Under the pieces are notes generated by a model. The model did no database searches. It was not told the DNA's origin and saw nothing but the letters and a program-made list of their open reading frames with translations. Shown piece by piece: positions 31,504-42,485 of a DNA stretch of 64,000 bases. The stretch is from assembly GCF_000526315.1 (NCBI RefSeq), contig NZ_JAFV01000001.1, forward strand, positions 2,790,001 to 2,854,000, in the 5' to 3' direction. The translations under genes and the position numbers were made by a program. The DNA comes from Methylopila sp. 73B. GTDB taxonomy: Bacteria; Pseudomonadota; Alphaproteobacteria; Rhizobiales; Methylopilaceae. The first letter of the stretch is position 1; every line of letters begins with the position of its first letter.

Positions 31504-31822
31504 CGCCGCCGCCGGAAGATGGTCAACGGCCGTTAACCCGCCGGTAAATACCGGCTTAACCTTCGTTAACCACAAGCAACAAACCGCGCTCGAACAACTA
31601 AAATTCGAGATGAATTTGATTGATGCCCTGCGGCCGTTGCCGTAATTGTGATTTCAAGATGAAGCGACGAAGAGATGGCGGACCCGGACCGCACTTTTCA
31701 GACGATCATCACCCTAATTGCTTCGGCCACGCCATTCCCGGTCGAAGCAAGCGTGCGAGGCGGCGTCGTTCTGCGACGCCGCCTCGCTGCGTTTTCAATG
31801 TCGTCCCTGGCGGCCAGCCGCC
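31504..31822. other. Intergenic region glk / bdhA with possible small RNA
   Basis: 319 bp with no protein gene that closes before bdhA. The first part is AT-rich with several TTAA boxes (31533, 31556, 31566), similar to but not matching the CtrA spacing (6 rather than 7 nt between two of them). The second half ends in a 14-bp perfect hairpin (31755-31787) followed by TGCGTTTTC on the plus strand. As glk ends 250 bp earlier, the hairpin may end a separate plus-strand transcript. No promoter is convincing. Confidence 0.45.
31755..31787 (+). terminator. Strong hairpin terminator, orphan
   Basis: A stem of 14 bp, GCGAGGCGGCGTCG / CGACGCCGCCTCGC, with a 5-nt loop (TTCTG), followed by TGCGTTTTC on the plus strand. 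It could end glk read-through or an unknown small RNA, and on the minus strand it lies 36 bp after the bdhA stop, so it may serve both. Confidence 0.6.
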
Positions 31823-32605
31823 TCAGGCCGCCGTCCAGCCGCCGTCGATCGGCAGCGTCGCGCCGGTGATCTGGGAGGCGGCGTCCGAGCACAGGAACAC
31901 CACGAAGGCCGCGACCTGCTCGACGGTGACGAACTGCTTCGTCGGCTGCGCCGCGAGCAGCACGTCGGTCTTCACCTGCTCCTCCGTCAGCCCGCGGGCC
32001 CTCATCGTGTCCGGGATCTGGCGCTCGACCAGCGGCGTCCAGACGTAGCCCGGGCAGATGGTGTTGGCCGTGATCCCCTGCTGCGCCACCTCGAGCGCGA
32101 CCGACTTGGTGAAGCCGGCGATCCCGTGCTTCGCAGCGACGTAAGCCGACTTGTAGGGCGAGGCCACCAGCGCGTGGGCCGAGCCGGTGTTGACGATCCG
32201 CCCCCAGCCCTTGCGCTTCATGCCCGGAAGCGCCGCCTTGGTGGCGTGGAACGCCGAGGACAGGTTGATCGCGATGATCTGGTCCCACTTGTCCTCCGGG
32301 AACTCGTCCACCGCAGCGACGAACTGCACGCCGGCGTTGTTGACGAGGATATCGACCCCGCCGAAGCGCTCGTCCGCGGCCTTGACCATGGCGGCGATCG
32401 CCTTCGGGTCGCTCATGTCGGCGCCGTCGTAGACCGCGGTCACGCCGAACTCCTGCTCGATCGCGGAGCGGATCGACTCGATCTCCCCCTTGTCGCCGAA
32501 GCCGTTGATCACGACGTTCGCTCCGGCCTGCGCCAGCCCCCGGGCGACCGCAAGCCCGATGCCGCTGGTGGAACCCGTGACGACGGCCGTCTTGCCCTTT
32601 AGCAT
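31823..32605 (-). CDS. bdhA: 3-hydroxybutyrate dehydrogenase
   Basis: A 260-residue short-chain dehydrogenase that interconverts 3-hydroxybutyrate and acetoacetate during PHB turnover. It has the Rossmann motif TGSTSGIGLAVARGLA (10-25), NNAG (89-92), Ser142, and Tyr155/Lys159 in YVAAK. Its C-terminus DAASQITGATLPIDGGWTAA is the typical BdhA end. The start is the ATG at 32605 (MLKGKTAVVTGSTSGIG). The 27 residues upstream in frame are rejected. It diverges from zur across 104 bp. Confidence 0.92.
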   Translation of the reverse strand: MLKGKTAVVTGSTSGIGLAVARGLAQAGANVVINGFGDKGEIESIRSAIEQEFGVTAVYDGADMSDPKAIAAMVKAADERFGGVDILVNNAGVQFVAAVDEFPEDKWDQIIAINLSSAFHATKAALPGMKRKGWGRIVNTGSAHALVASPYKSAYVAAKHGIAGFTKSVALEVAQQGITANTICPGYVWTPLVERQIPDTMRARGLTEEQVKTDVLLAAQPTKQFVTVEQVAAFVVFLCSDAASQITGATLPIDGGWTAA

Positions 32606-32709
32606 GGCGCGCTCCTGATGCGTTCGCGGCTCGGACGAGCCTTCCCTGGACGGCGACAATCTGGAGCGCAGTTCCGGCCTTCGCAACGCGCCGTCACACG
32701 AACCATGCT

Positions 32710-33255
32710 ATGAACCGACCGATGACGCAGGCTCACGCCACACACGACCATGCCCACGCCTTCGCGGGTCCCGGCCACGACCACCACGCCTGCGCGCGCG
32801 ACGTGATCGCCCGGGCCGAGGCGCTGTGCGCGGCCCGCGGGGCGCGTCTCACCGAGATCCGCCGCCGCGTGCTGGAGGCGCTCGCCGCCGACCACGCGCC
32901 CGCCGGCGCCTACGAGGTGATCGAGCGGCTCGCCAAGGACGGGGAGCGACGGCCGGCCCCGATCACCGTCTACCGGGCGCTCGACTTCCTGCTGGCCCAC
33001 GGCTTCGCCCACCGCATCGAAAGCCGCAACGCCTTCGTCGCCTGCAGCCACGACCACGGGCCGGACGCCCGGCAGCCGGTGGTGTTTCTCATCTGCGAGC
33101 GGTGCGGCGCGGTCGGCGAGGCGGCGACGCCGAAGCTCTGGGCCGCGCTTGACGAGCTGACCAGGGCCGCGGGCTTCCGCCCCCGCGCGCCGGTGATCGA
33201 GATCGCCGGCGACTGCGCCCACTGCCGCGCCGCCGAAGGGGCGCACGAGGATTAA
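32710..33255 (+). CDS. zur: Fur family regulator, probably zinc uptake regulator Zur
   Basis: A 181-residue metal-dependent repressor. The N-terminal 28 residues are histidine-rich (ATHDHAHAFAGPGHDHHACA), which could buffer metal and is unusual for the family. A winged helix follows (ARGARLTEIRRRVLEALAAD, PITVYRALDFLL), then the dimerisation domain with two CxxC zinc pairs (LICERCGAV and DCAHCRAA). FVACSHDHG fits the second metal site. Zur rather than Fur is likelier from the C-terminal pattern. It ends 3 bp before ispG, so the two form one operon. Confidence 0.85.
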   Translation: MNRPMTQAHATHDHAHAFAGPGHDHHACARDVIARAEALCAARGARLTEIRRRVLEALAADHAPAGAYEVIERLAKDGERRPAPITVYRALDFLLAHGFAHRIESRNAFVACSHDHGPDARQPVVFLICERCGAVGEAATPKLWAALDELTRAAGFRPRAPVIEIAGDCAHCRAAEGAHED

Positions 33256-33258
33256 GCG

Positions 33259-34575
33259 ATGACGCTGCTGTCCGAACTCGCTCGCTCCGAGCCGTGCCTT
33301 CCCGAGCCCGCCTCCTGTCCTTCCGCCCTGTCTCCCCGCCGGACGGCGCGGGCGGTCCACGTGGGCGACGTGACCGTCGGCGGCGGCGCGCCCATCGTCG
33401 TGCAGTCGATGACAAACACCGACACGGCGGACATCGAGGGCACCGTGCGCCAGGTCGCGGCGCTCGCGCGCGCAGGCTCCGAACTGGTCCGCATCACCGT
33501 CGACCGGGCGGAAGCCGCCGCCGCCGTCCCCCACATCCGCGACCGGCTGGCGGCCCGCGGGGTGAGCGTGCCGATGGTGGGCGACTTCCACTACATCGGC
33601 CACACGCTGCTGGCGGAGCACCCCGCCTGCGCGGAGGCGCTCGCGAAGTACCGGATCAACCCCGGCAACGTCGGCTTCGGCGCCAAGAAGGACCGGCACT
33701 TCGCGCAGATCGTCGAGATCGCCGCGCGGAACGACAAGCCGGTTCGGATCGGCGGCAACTGGGGCTCGCTCGACGGCGAGCTGCTGACCCGGTTGATGGA
33801 CGAGAACGCCGCCGCGCCCGCTCCGAAGGACGCCCGCGAGGTGACGCGCGAGGCGCTGATCCGCTCCGTTCTGCTCTCGGCCGCGCGCGCCGAGGAGCTC
33901 GGCCTGCCCCGCGAGAAGATCATTCTGTCGGCTAAGGTTTCCGCCGTGCAGGACCTCATCGCGGTCTATCTGGAGCTCGCCCGCCGCGCGGACTACGCGC
34001 TTCATCTCGGACTGACCGAAGCCGGAATGGGCTCGAAGGGCATCGTGGCCTCGTCGGCGGCGCTCGGCGTGCTGCTGCAGCAGGGGGTCGGCGACACCAT
34101 CCGCGTCTCGCTGACGCCCGAGCCCGGCGGAGATCGCACGGTCGAGGTCAAGGTCGCGCAGGAAATCCTGCAGACCATGGGGTTCCGGACCTTCGTGCCG
34201 CTGGTCGCGGCCTGCCCCGGCTGCGGGCGGACCACCTCGACCGTGTTCCAGGAGCTCGCGCGCGACGTCCAGACCTACATCGTCGATCGCATGCCGGAGT
34301 GGAAGGCGCGCTACCCCGGCGCGGAGGCGCTGAACGTCGCCGTGATGGGCTGCATCGTGAACGGGCCGGGCGAGTCCAAGCACGCCGACATCGGCATCTC
34401 GCTGCCCGGCACCGGCGAGGCCCCGACCGCGCCGGTGTTCGTCGACGGCAAGAAGGTCGCGACGCTGCGAGGGCCGAACCTGGTGCAGGACTTCAAGGAG
34501 ATGGTCGAGGCCTACGTCGACCGCCGCTTCGGCGGCGCCGGACAGAGCGCGGCCGGCCAGGACGCCGCGGAGTAG
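33259..34575 (+). CDS. ispG: 4-hydroxy-3-methylbut-2-enyl diphosphate synthase
   Basis: A 438-residue iron-sulfur enzyme of the MEP isoprenoid pathway, converting MEcPP to HMBPP. It has [15 protein letters not shown] near the N-terminus, RINPGNVG, and [20 protein letters not shown]. The cluster ligands are Cys319 and Cys322 (CPGCGRTTS) and Cys365 with the glutamate in [16 protein letters not shown]. The ATG at 33259 follows zur after 3 bp; the N-terminal 35 residues are less conserved. Downstream come only repeats. Confidence 0.95.
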   Translation: MTLLSELARSEPCLPEPASCPSALSPRRTARAVHVGDVTVGGGAPIVVQSMTNTDTADIEGTVRQVAALARAGSELVRITVDRAEAAAAVPHIRDRLAARGVSVPMVGDFHYIGHTLLAEHPACAEALAKYRINPGNVGFGAKKDRHFAQIVEIAARNDKPVRIGGNWGSLDGELLTRLMDENAAAPAPKDAREVTREALIRSVLLSAARAEELGLPREKIILSAKVSAVQDLIAVYLELARRADYALHLGLTEAGMGSKGIVASSAALGVLLQQGVGDTIRVSLTPEPGGDRTVEVKVAQEILQTMGFRTFVPLVAACPGCGRTTSTVFQELARDVQTYIVDRMPEWKARYPGAEALNVAVMGCIVNGPGESKHADIGISLPGTGEAPTAPVFVDGKKVATLRGPNLVQDFKEMVEAYVDRRFGGAGQSAAGQDAAE

Positions 34576-34603
34576 GCTTGCGGCTGCGCGGTCCAAAACG
34601 AAA

Positions 34604-34685
34604 CGCGGGAGATCCCTCCTCGCGCCGAAGGCGTGGGGAGGGTGGCCTCGGCGTCAGCCGAGGTCGGGTGGGGTCTTGGGCGTCG
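34604..34685. repeat. Intergenic palindromic repeat, copy 4
   Basis: The same family as the repeats at 8.4-8.7 kb, oriented like the inverted copy there: GGGAGATCCCTCC...GTGGGGAGGGTGGCCTCGG...CCGAGGTCGGGTGGGGTCTTGGGCGTCG. Stems CCTCGGC/GCCGAGG keep their pairing. It lies 28 bp after the ispG stop. Confidence 0.8.
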
Positions 34686-34716
34686 AGCGCGACCGAAACC
34701 CAGCACCACGTCCGAA

Positions 34717-34789
34717 ACCACCCCACCCGGCCGGGCTTCGCCCGTCCACCCTCCCCTCCCGGGGGAGGGATCGCCCGCGCTTCAATTTT
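34717..34789. repeat. Intergenic palindromic repeat, copy 5
   Basis: Opposite orientation to the neighbouring copy: ACCACCCCACCCGGCCGGGC...GCCCGTCCACCCTCCCCTC...GGGGGAGGGATCGCCCGCG. The two copies face each other (tail to tail) between ispG and xth and could form a bidirectional stop structure for convergent transcription. Confidence 0.8.
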
Positions 34790-34816
34790 GAAGGCGCGGA
34801 GCCGGTACGAATTCCC

Positions 34817-35620
34817 TCACCCTATGTTCACGATCACCGGCACGTGGTCGGACGGCCGTTCCCAGCTGCGGGCGAAGCGCAGGGTCTCGACGCCGGTGGT
34901 GCGGGCGGCGACGTCGGCGCTCGCCCAGATGTGGTCGAGCCTGCGGCCGCGGTCGACGGCCTCCCAGTCCGCGGCGCGGTAGCTCCACCACGAATAGAGC
35001 TTCTCGGGATGCGGCACGTGGGTCCGCACCGCGTCCACCCAGCGGCCGGCCTCGCGCATGGCGTCGAGGCCTTGCGTCTCGATCGGCGTGTGGCTGACGA
35101 TCTTGAGCAGTTGCTTGTGGTTCCAGACGTCGCTCGGGTCCGGCGCGATGTTGAGGTCGCCGACCATGATGCGCCGGCCGGTGTCCGCGATCCGCGTCGA
35201 CCAGTCGGTCAGCTCGGAGAGGAACTGCAACTTGTGGGCGAACTTCGGGTTGACGATCGGGTCCGGCTCGTCGCCGCCGGCCGGCACATAGAAGTTGTGC
35301 ACCGTGACGCCTTCGAGCGGACCGGCCGCGAAGGTGGTGGCGAGATGCCGGGCGTCGTCCTTGTCGGCGAAGCGCTCACGGGCTGTGGTGACGAACGGGA
35401 AGCGCGAGAAGGTCGCGACCCCGTGATAGCCCTTCTGGCCGTGCAGCGCGACGTGCTCGAAGCCGAGCTTGCGCACGTCCGACATCGGAAACTTGTCGTC
35501 GGGGCACTTGGTCTCCTGCAGGCACAGCACGTCGATCCGATGCTCGCGCACGAGCTTTTCGACGAGCCCGATGCGCAGGCGCACCGAGTTGATGTTCCAA
35601 GTGGCGAGGCGGAGCGGCAT
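34817..35620 (-). CDS. xth: Exodeoxyribonuclease III (AP endonuclease)
   Basis: A 267-residue DNA repair nuclease of the ExoIII family. It cleaves at abasic sites and degrades 3' ends. The N-terminus LATWNINSVRLRI and the metal-binding glutamate in LCLQETKCPD (Glu36) are present. Further motifs are GDLNIAPDPSDVWNHK with the catalytic Asp/Asn, RLDHIWAS, and SDHVPVIV with Asp-His at the C-terminus. It is read toward ispG and separated from it by two inverted repeats. Confidence 0.94.
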   Translation of the reverse strand: MPLRLATWNINSVRLRIGLVEKLVREHRIDVLCLQETKCPDDKFPMSDVRKLGFEHVALHGQKGYHGVATFSRFPFVTTARERFADKDDARHLATTFAAGPLEGVTVHNFYVPAGGDEPDPIVNPKFAHKLQFLSELTDWSTRIADTGRRIMVGDLNIAPDPSDVWNHKQLLKIVSHTPIETQGLDAMREAGRWVDAVRTHVPHPEKLYSWWSYRAADWEAVDRGRRLDHIWASADVAARTTGVETLRFARSWERPSDHVPVIVNIG

Positions 35621-35696
35621 GGGCGGAGAGGGGCGACCGGTCGGAGGGGTTCGCCGGCTTTAGGCCATCGCGCCCGCCGGCGCCAGCGACCTCGCC

Positions 35697-35842
35697 AAAA
35701 AGAAAGACGCCCAGCCTCGGGGGGAAGGCTGGGCGTCTCGCGCTTGAAGCGCTCTCGTCGGCATCGGGGGGAGACCGACGACGCGGGGTGCGGCTGCAGA
35801 CGCGACGGGGGGACGCTGTCTGCGGCTCGTTCGCCTCGCTCA
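35697..35842 (-). ncRNA. Candidate trans-acting small RNA with three C-rich hairpin loops
   Basis: A minus-strand RNA of about 146 nt predicted from structure. It has three hairpins. The arms are GCAGAC/GUCUGC (35796-35823), CGUCGG/CCGACG (35756-35780), and a 13-bp terminator stem (35705-35738) followed by TTTCTTTTT. Each loop shows the identical octamer UCCCCCCG (plus-strand CGGGGGGA at 35806, 35765 and 35718), which could pair with Shine-Dalgarno-like sequence. A heat-shock-type promoter lies just upstream (35850-35878). The design recalls alphaproteobacterial sRNAs with exposed C-rich anti-Shine-Dalgarno loops (the CcsR and alpha-r14 groups). Family membership is inference. It lies 71 bp after lolA. 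Confidence 0.7.
35705..35738 (-). terminator. Intrinsic terminator of the candidate small RNA
   Basis: A perfect 13-bp stem AGACGCCCAGCCT / AGGCTGGGCGTCT with an 8-nt loop carrying the C-rich octamer. On the minus strand TTTCTTTTT follows. It would also stop transcription coming from lolA. Confidence 0.8.
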
Positions 35843-35849
35843 AGATCCG

Positions 35850-35878
35850 AGATGGGCCCGCCGCGCCCCCGCGTCAAG
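35850..35878 (-). promoter_or_regulatory. Sigma32-type promoter for the candidate small RNA
   Basis: On the minus strand, CTTGAC (35878-35873), a 16-nt spacer, then CCCATCT (35856-35850). This matches the heat-shock sigma factor pattern CTTGAa...CCCATnT used by RpoH in Proteobacteria. The start of transcription would fall near 35842. It fits stress control of the C-rich-loop RNA. Confidence 0.5.
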
Positions 35879-35912
35879 AGCCCGAATGCGTAAATCTACG
35901 TAGCGCGCAGAC

Positions 35913-36641
35913 CTACTTCGGCGGACGCGCCACGCCCTGGCGGTTGATGCGGAAGATCCGCGGATCAGGCTTGGCGGAGGTGTCCACGTTCGAAAGGGCG
36001 ACCGAGGTCTCCATCCCCTGGGCGTCCGTAACCGTCCATTGCTGGAGCTGGTAGTCGGCGCCGCCGAACATCAGCTGCAGCTGGGCCCTGCCGCCGATCG
36101 AGCGCTTTTCCTCGAGGATCACGGAGACGAGTTCCGGCTCCTGGAACACGCCAAGCACGTTCGCGTCGCCGAGCAGGTCGACCTTGCTCTGGAGCAGGAA
36201 GCGCAGGGGGGTCTGGCTCAGGGGGTACATGTCCTGGGTGTTGAGCCGGCGGTTGCGGACCACCACCGAGTTGCCGTCCGCGATGATCTCGAGCGGGCTC
36301 GGAGAGTCGTACTGGAAGCGGATCTTGCCCGGCCGGTCCATCCACAGCGTGCCGGTGGTGCGCTGGCCGTCCGGGCCGACCTGCACGAACTTCGCCGTCA
36401 TCTGCTGCAGGGCGTTGAAATAGGTGTTCACGCGGGAGAGCGTCGCGCGCTGCGTCGGATCGAGCTTCGCCACCGGCACGCCGCGGTTCGCCGCCGCCGG
36501 CTGGGCGTCGGCGACGCCGGGCGGAGGCGAGACGTCCATCGGCGCCGCCTGCTGCTGGGCGAAGGCGGGGCCGGCGGCGACGGCGCTGGCGAGGAGAGCT
36601 GCGGCGAGAAGGCGAGTCATCGGCAGGAAGGGCCTCGTCAT
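35913..36641 (-). CDS. lolA: LolA-like outer membrane lipoprotein carrier protein
   Basis: A 242-residue periplasmic protein that would shuttle lipoproteins from the inner to the outer membrane. It has a signal peptide (LLAAALLASAVAAGPAFAQ), a Pro/Ala-rich linker (30-55), and the LolA domain with VNTYFNALQQMTAKFVQVGP, GTLWMDRPGKIRFQYDSP and IADGNSVVVRNRRLNTQDMY. Starts at 36641 (MTRPFLPMTR) and 36620 (MTRLLAAALLA) are both possible; the second gives a more standard signal peptide. A possible small RNA follows it. Confidence 0.87.
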   Translation of the reverse strand: MTRPFLPMTRLLAAALLASAVAAGPAFAQQQAAPMDVSPPPGVADAQPAAANRGVPVAKLDPTQRATLSRVNTYFNALQQMTAKFVQVGPDGQRTTGTLWMDRPGKIRFQYDSPSPLEIIADGNSVVVRNRRLNTQDMYPLSQTPLRFLLQSKVDLLGDANVLGVFQEPELVSVILEEKRSIGGRAQLQLMFGGADYQLQQWTVTDAQGMETSVALSNVDTSAKPDPRIFRINRQGVARPPK

Positions 36642-36774
36642 GGGGGACGGCGCCCGGAGACTAGGGCGCGACGGTCGGTCGGTCGACGCTCACCTAGGGC
36701 GCGTTCATGGCGTTTTGAGGTTTCGCGCCGCGCGGCCCGCGGGCATCCTCCGCCGAAGCGGGTGAGGAGACGGC

Positions 36775-37509
36775 ATGCTGCAGGGCCTGCGGATCGAGTG
36801 GAGCAAGGTCGAGGACCGCGGCGGCTACCCCTATGACATTCCCGCGATCGCGCAGATCGAGGAGCTCGACCTCAGCGCGTCGATCACGATCCTCGTCGGC
36901 GCGAACGGGTCCGGCAAATCGACGCTGCTGGAGGCGATCGCGACGCAGCTCCGCTGCAACCCGGAGGGCGGGTCCCGCAACTTCGCGTTCTCGACGGAGA
37001 ACACGCTCTCCCCGCTGCATCGCTCGATGCGGCTGATCACGGGCGCGCCGATCCACAAGGACGCGTTCTTCTACCGCGCCGACACCTATTTCAACGTCGC
37101 GACCGAGATGCGCCGGCTGGACGGCGAGGCGTCGTTCGGACCGCCTGTCGTCAGCTCTTATGGCGGAACCCACCTTCACGACCTTTCGCACGGACAGGCC
37201 GTCATCCGGCTGCTGCGCCAACGGTTCTCGCCGCGCGGGATCTACGTGATGGACGAGCCGGAGGCCGCGCTCGCGCCCGAGACCCAGTTCGAAGCGATCG
37301 CCGCGATCATCGACCTCGCCCACCGCGGGGCGCAGTTCGTGCTTGCGACGCATTCGCCGTTGCTGATGGCGCTTCCCGGCGCGACCCTCTACGAGCTTAC
37401 CGAGCGCGGCCTCGAGCGCCGCGCCTATGACGACCTCGGCCACGCCCGGCTCTACAAGCGCTTCCTGGCCGATCCCGCGAGCGTCGTGGCGCGGCTGGTC
37501 GAGGACTGA
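36775..37509 (+). CDS. AAA family ATPase (COG3910-like)
   Basis: A 244-residue predicted ATPase with an ABC/Rad50-like core. It has Walker A GANGSGKST (42-50), a signature-like LHDLSHGQAVIRLLRQRF, and Walker B GIYVMDEPEAALAPETQ with the catalytic glutamate. ATHSPLLMALPGA is the switch histidine region. No extra domain is present. Such stand-alone ATPases are widespread but their roles are largely unknown; some belong to DNA-related or defence contexts, but no partner gene is visible here. It sits on the opposite strand between lolA and ftsK, genes that are often neighbours in this order. Confidence 0.82.
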   Translation: MLQGLRIEWSKVEDRGGYPYDIPAIAQIEELDLSASITILVGANGSGKSTLLEAIATQLRCNPEGGSRNFAFSTENTLSPLHRSMRLITGAPIHKDAFFYRADTYFNVATEMRRLDGEASFGPPVVSSYGGTHLHDLSHGQAVIRLLRQRFSPRGIYVMDEPEAALAPETQFEAIAAIIDLAHRGAQFVLATHSPLLMALPGATLYELTERGLERRAYDDLGHARLYKRFLADPASVVARLVED

Positions 37510-37516
37510 CTGGCCG

Positions 37517-40129
<2,613 letters not shown>

Positions 40130-40431
40130 CTCAGGACGCCTCGGCCGCGCGGCCGGACATCCGACGCGACATGCCCCTGCGGGCGGCTTCGCCGCCCACG
40201 ATTTCGTCCTTGCAACGCACCTGCATGAACGACGCGACCCTTCTGAACGCTTGACCGACATGTGGTCGATCGTTTCTCAGATTCTTAGTCCGAGACGGTT
40301 AAGAGGGCCTTACCCCGCGCTGTCGGACGGCGCCACGACACCTCTCTCGCCCGTCATTCCGAGGGTTAGAGACGCAAAAAGGCCCCGGCTTACGCCGGGG
40401 CCTTCCGCTCAAACCTGGCTGACGCCGAGGA
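40130..40431. other. Intergenic region ftsK / amtB
   Basis: 302 bp without a gene. The half nearest ftsK (40255-40313) is relatively AT-rich and probably contains the ftsK promoter. It includes TTAA-N7-TTAC (40299-40313), one base off the CtrA cell-cycle box TTAA-N7-TTAA. The half nearest amtB holds the terminator of the glnK-amtB operon. Confidence 0.5.
40379..40404 (-). terminator. Intrinsic terminator of the glnK-amtB operon
   Basis: A perfect 11-bp stem AAGGCCCCGGC / GCCGGGGCCTT with a 4-nt loop. On the minus strand a TTTTT run continues (plus-strand AAAAA at 40376-40380). It lies 27 bp after the amtB stop. Confidence 0.85.
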
Positions 40432-41778
40432 TCAGCTGCTGTGGTAGGCGCGCTCGCCGTGCGAGATGAGGTCGAGACCTTCGCGCTCCTCGTCGACCGT
40501 CACGCGGAGGCCGACCAGCACGTCCACGATCTTGAAGATGATGAAGCTGCCGATGCCGGTCCACAGGATGGTGACGCCGACCGCCTTGATCTGCGTGATG
40601 ACCTGACCGGCCATCGAGTAGTCGGCGACGCCGACGCCGCCGAGAGACGGGCTCACGACGATGCCGGTGCCGATCGCGCCGATGATGCCGCCCACGCCGT
40701 GGATGCCGAACACGTCCAGGCTGTCGTCGTAGCCGAGAGCGTTCTTCACCGCGGTGCAGAAGATGAAGCAGACGGTCGCGGCGACGGCGCCGAGAACCAG
40801 CGCGCCCATCGGACCCGAGACGCCGGCGGCCGGGGTGACGGCCACGAGGCCGGCGACGATGCCCGACGCGAGGCCGAGCATGCTCGGCTTGCCCTTGGAG
40901 ATCCACTCCACGAACATCCAGGCGAGACCCGCCGCGGCGGTCGCGACGAAGGTGTTGAGCAGCGCCAGCGTGGTGACGCCGTTCGCTTCGAGATTGGAGC
41001 CGGCGTTGAAGCCGAACCAGCCGACCCAGAGCAGGCCGGCGCCGATGAGCGTCATCGGCAGGTTGTGCGGAGCGATGATGTCCTTGCCGTAGCCCGTGCG
41101 CTTGCCGAGCAGCAGCGCGCCCACGAGGGCCGCGACGCCGGAGTTGATGTGCACGACCGTGCCGCCGGCGAAGTCAAGCGCGCCCCAGCCGAAGATCATG
41201 CCGTTGGCTGACCACACCATGTGCGCCACGGGGAAGTACACGAAGGTGCCCCACAGCGCGGCGAACAGCAGAGCCGCCGGGAACTTGATGCGCTCGGCGA
41301 AGCCGCCGATGATCAGGCCGGGCGTGATCGCGGCGAAGGTCATCTGGAAGCAGATGAACACGAACTCGGGGATCACGACGCCCTTGGTGAAGGTGGCCGA
41401 GGTGGAGTCCGGGGTCACGCCCGAGAGGAAGACCTTGGAGAAGTCGCCGATGAAGGCGCCGCCGTCGCCGAAGGCGAGGCTGTAGCCGTAGACGACCCAG
41501 ATGATCATCATGAGGCAGGCGATGGCCGAGACCTGCATCAGGACGGACAGCATGTTCTTGGCGCGGACGAGGCCGCCGTAGAACAGGGCCAAGCCCGGGA
41601 TGGTCATGAGCAGCACGAGGACGGTGGAGACCATCATCCAGGTCGTGTCGCCCTTGTTGACCGTCGGCGCGGCCTCGACCGCCGGCGCGGCGGCGTCCTG
41701 CGCGTAGACCGCGGTCGCGAGCATCAGGCCGGCCGTCAAAGCCGGGGCTCCCCAGCGGAGCACGGAACTCAGTTTCAT
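40432..41778 (-). CDS. amtB: Ammonium transporter AmtB
   Basis: A 448-residue inner-membrane ammonium channel with an N-terminal signal peptide (ending VYAQDAAAPA) and eleven predicted helices. Family marks are DTTWMMVSTVLVLLMTIPGL, FYGGLVRAKNMLS, DFAGGTVVHINSGVAALVGA with the pore histidine, and GVHGVGG-like GIHGVGGIIGAIGTG with the second pore histidine. The C-terminal tail (LVGLRVTVDEEREGLDLISH) is the site of GlnK binding. It follows glnK by 52 bp in one operon. Confidence 0.95.
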   Translation of the reverse strand: MKLSSVLRWGAPALTAGLMLATAVYAQDAAAPAVEAAPTVNKGDTTWMMVSTVLVLLMTIPGLALFYGGLVRAKNMLSVLMQVSAIACLMMIIWVVYGYSLAFGDGGAFIGDFSKVFLSGVTPDSTSATFTKGVVIPEFVFICFQMTFAAITPGLIIGGFAERIKFPAALLFAALWGTFVYFPVAHMVWSANGMIFGWGALDFAGGTVVHINSGVAALVGALLLGKRTGYGKDIIAPHNLPMTLIGAGLLWVGWFGFNAGSNLEANGVTTLALLNTFVATAAAGLAWMFVEWISKGKPSMLGLASGIVAGLVAVTPAAGVSGPMGALVLGAVAATVCFIFCTAVKNALGYDDSLDVFGIHGVGGIIGAIGTGIVVSPSLGGVGVADYSMAGQVITQIKAVGVTILWTGIGSFIIFKIVDVLVGLRVTVDEEREGLDLISHGERAYHSS

Positions 41779-41830
41779 CGAGTGAACTCCCGAAGACGTC
41801 GGATAGGGTTGGGGCGTCGACCGCGGCTCG

Positions 41831-42367
<537 letters not shown>

Positions 42368-42402
42368 CTATCGCCACATCAAACCTGCCAAACGACTAAA
42401 AG

Positions 42403-42419
42403 ATAGGCAGAACGCCTAT
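42403..42419 (-). terminator. Small hairpin terminator after tesB
   Basis: Stem ATAGGC / GCCTAT with a 5-nt loop. On the minus strand CTTTTAG follows and on the plus strand TTATT, so it may work in either direction. It lies about 67 bp after the tesB stop. Confidence 0.5.
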
Positions 42420-42485
42420 TTATTCAGCCGTCAAATTAGGCGGCCGCATGGCGGCGCTTAGGAAGTGAGCAGTTTGGCCGCCGCT

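Noticed and set aside
31533-31569. CtrA binding site upstream of the glk-bdhA gap
   Set aside because: The TTAA boxes are 6 nt apart rather than 7 and no suitable gene starts next to them.
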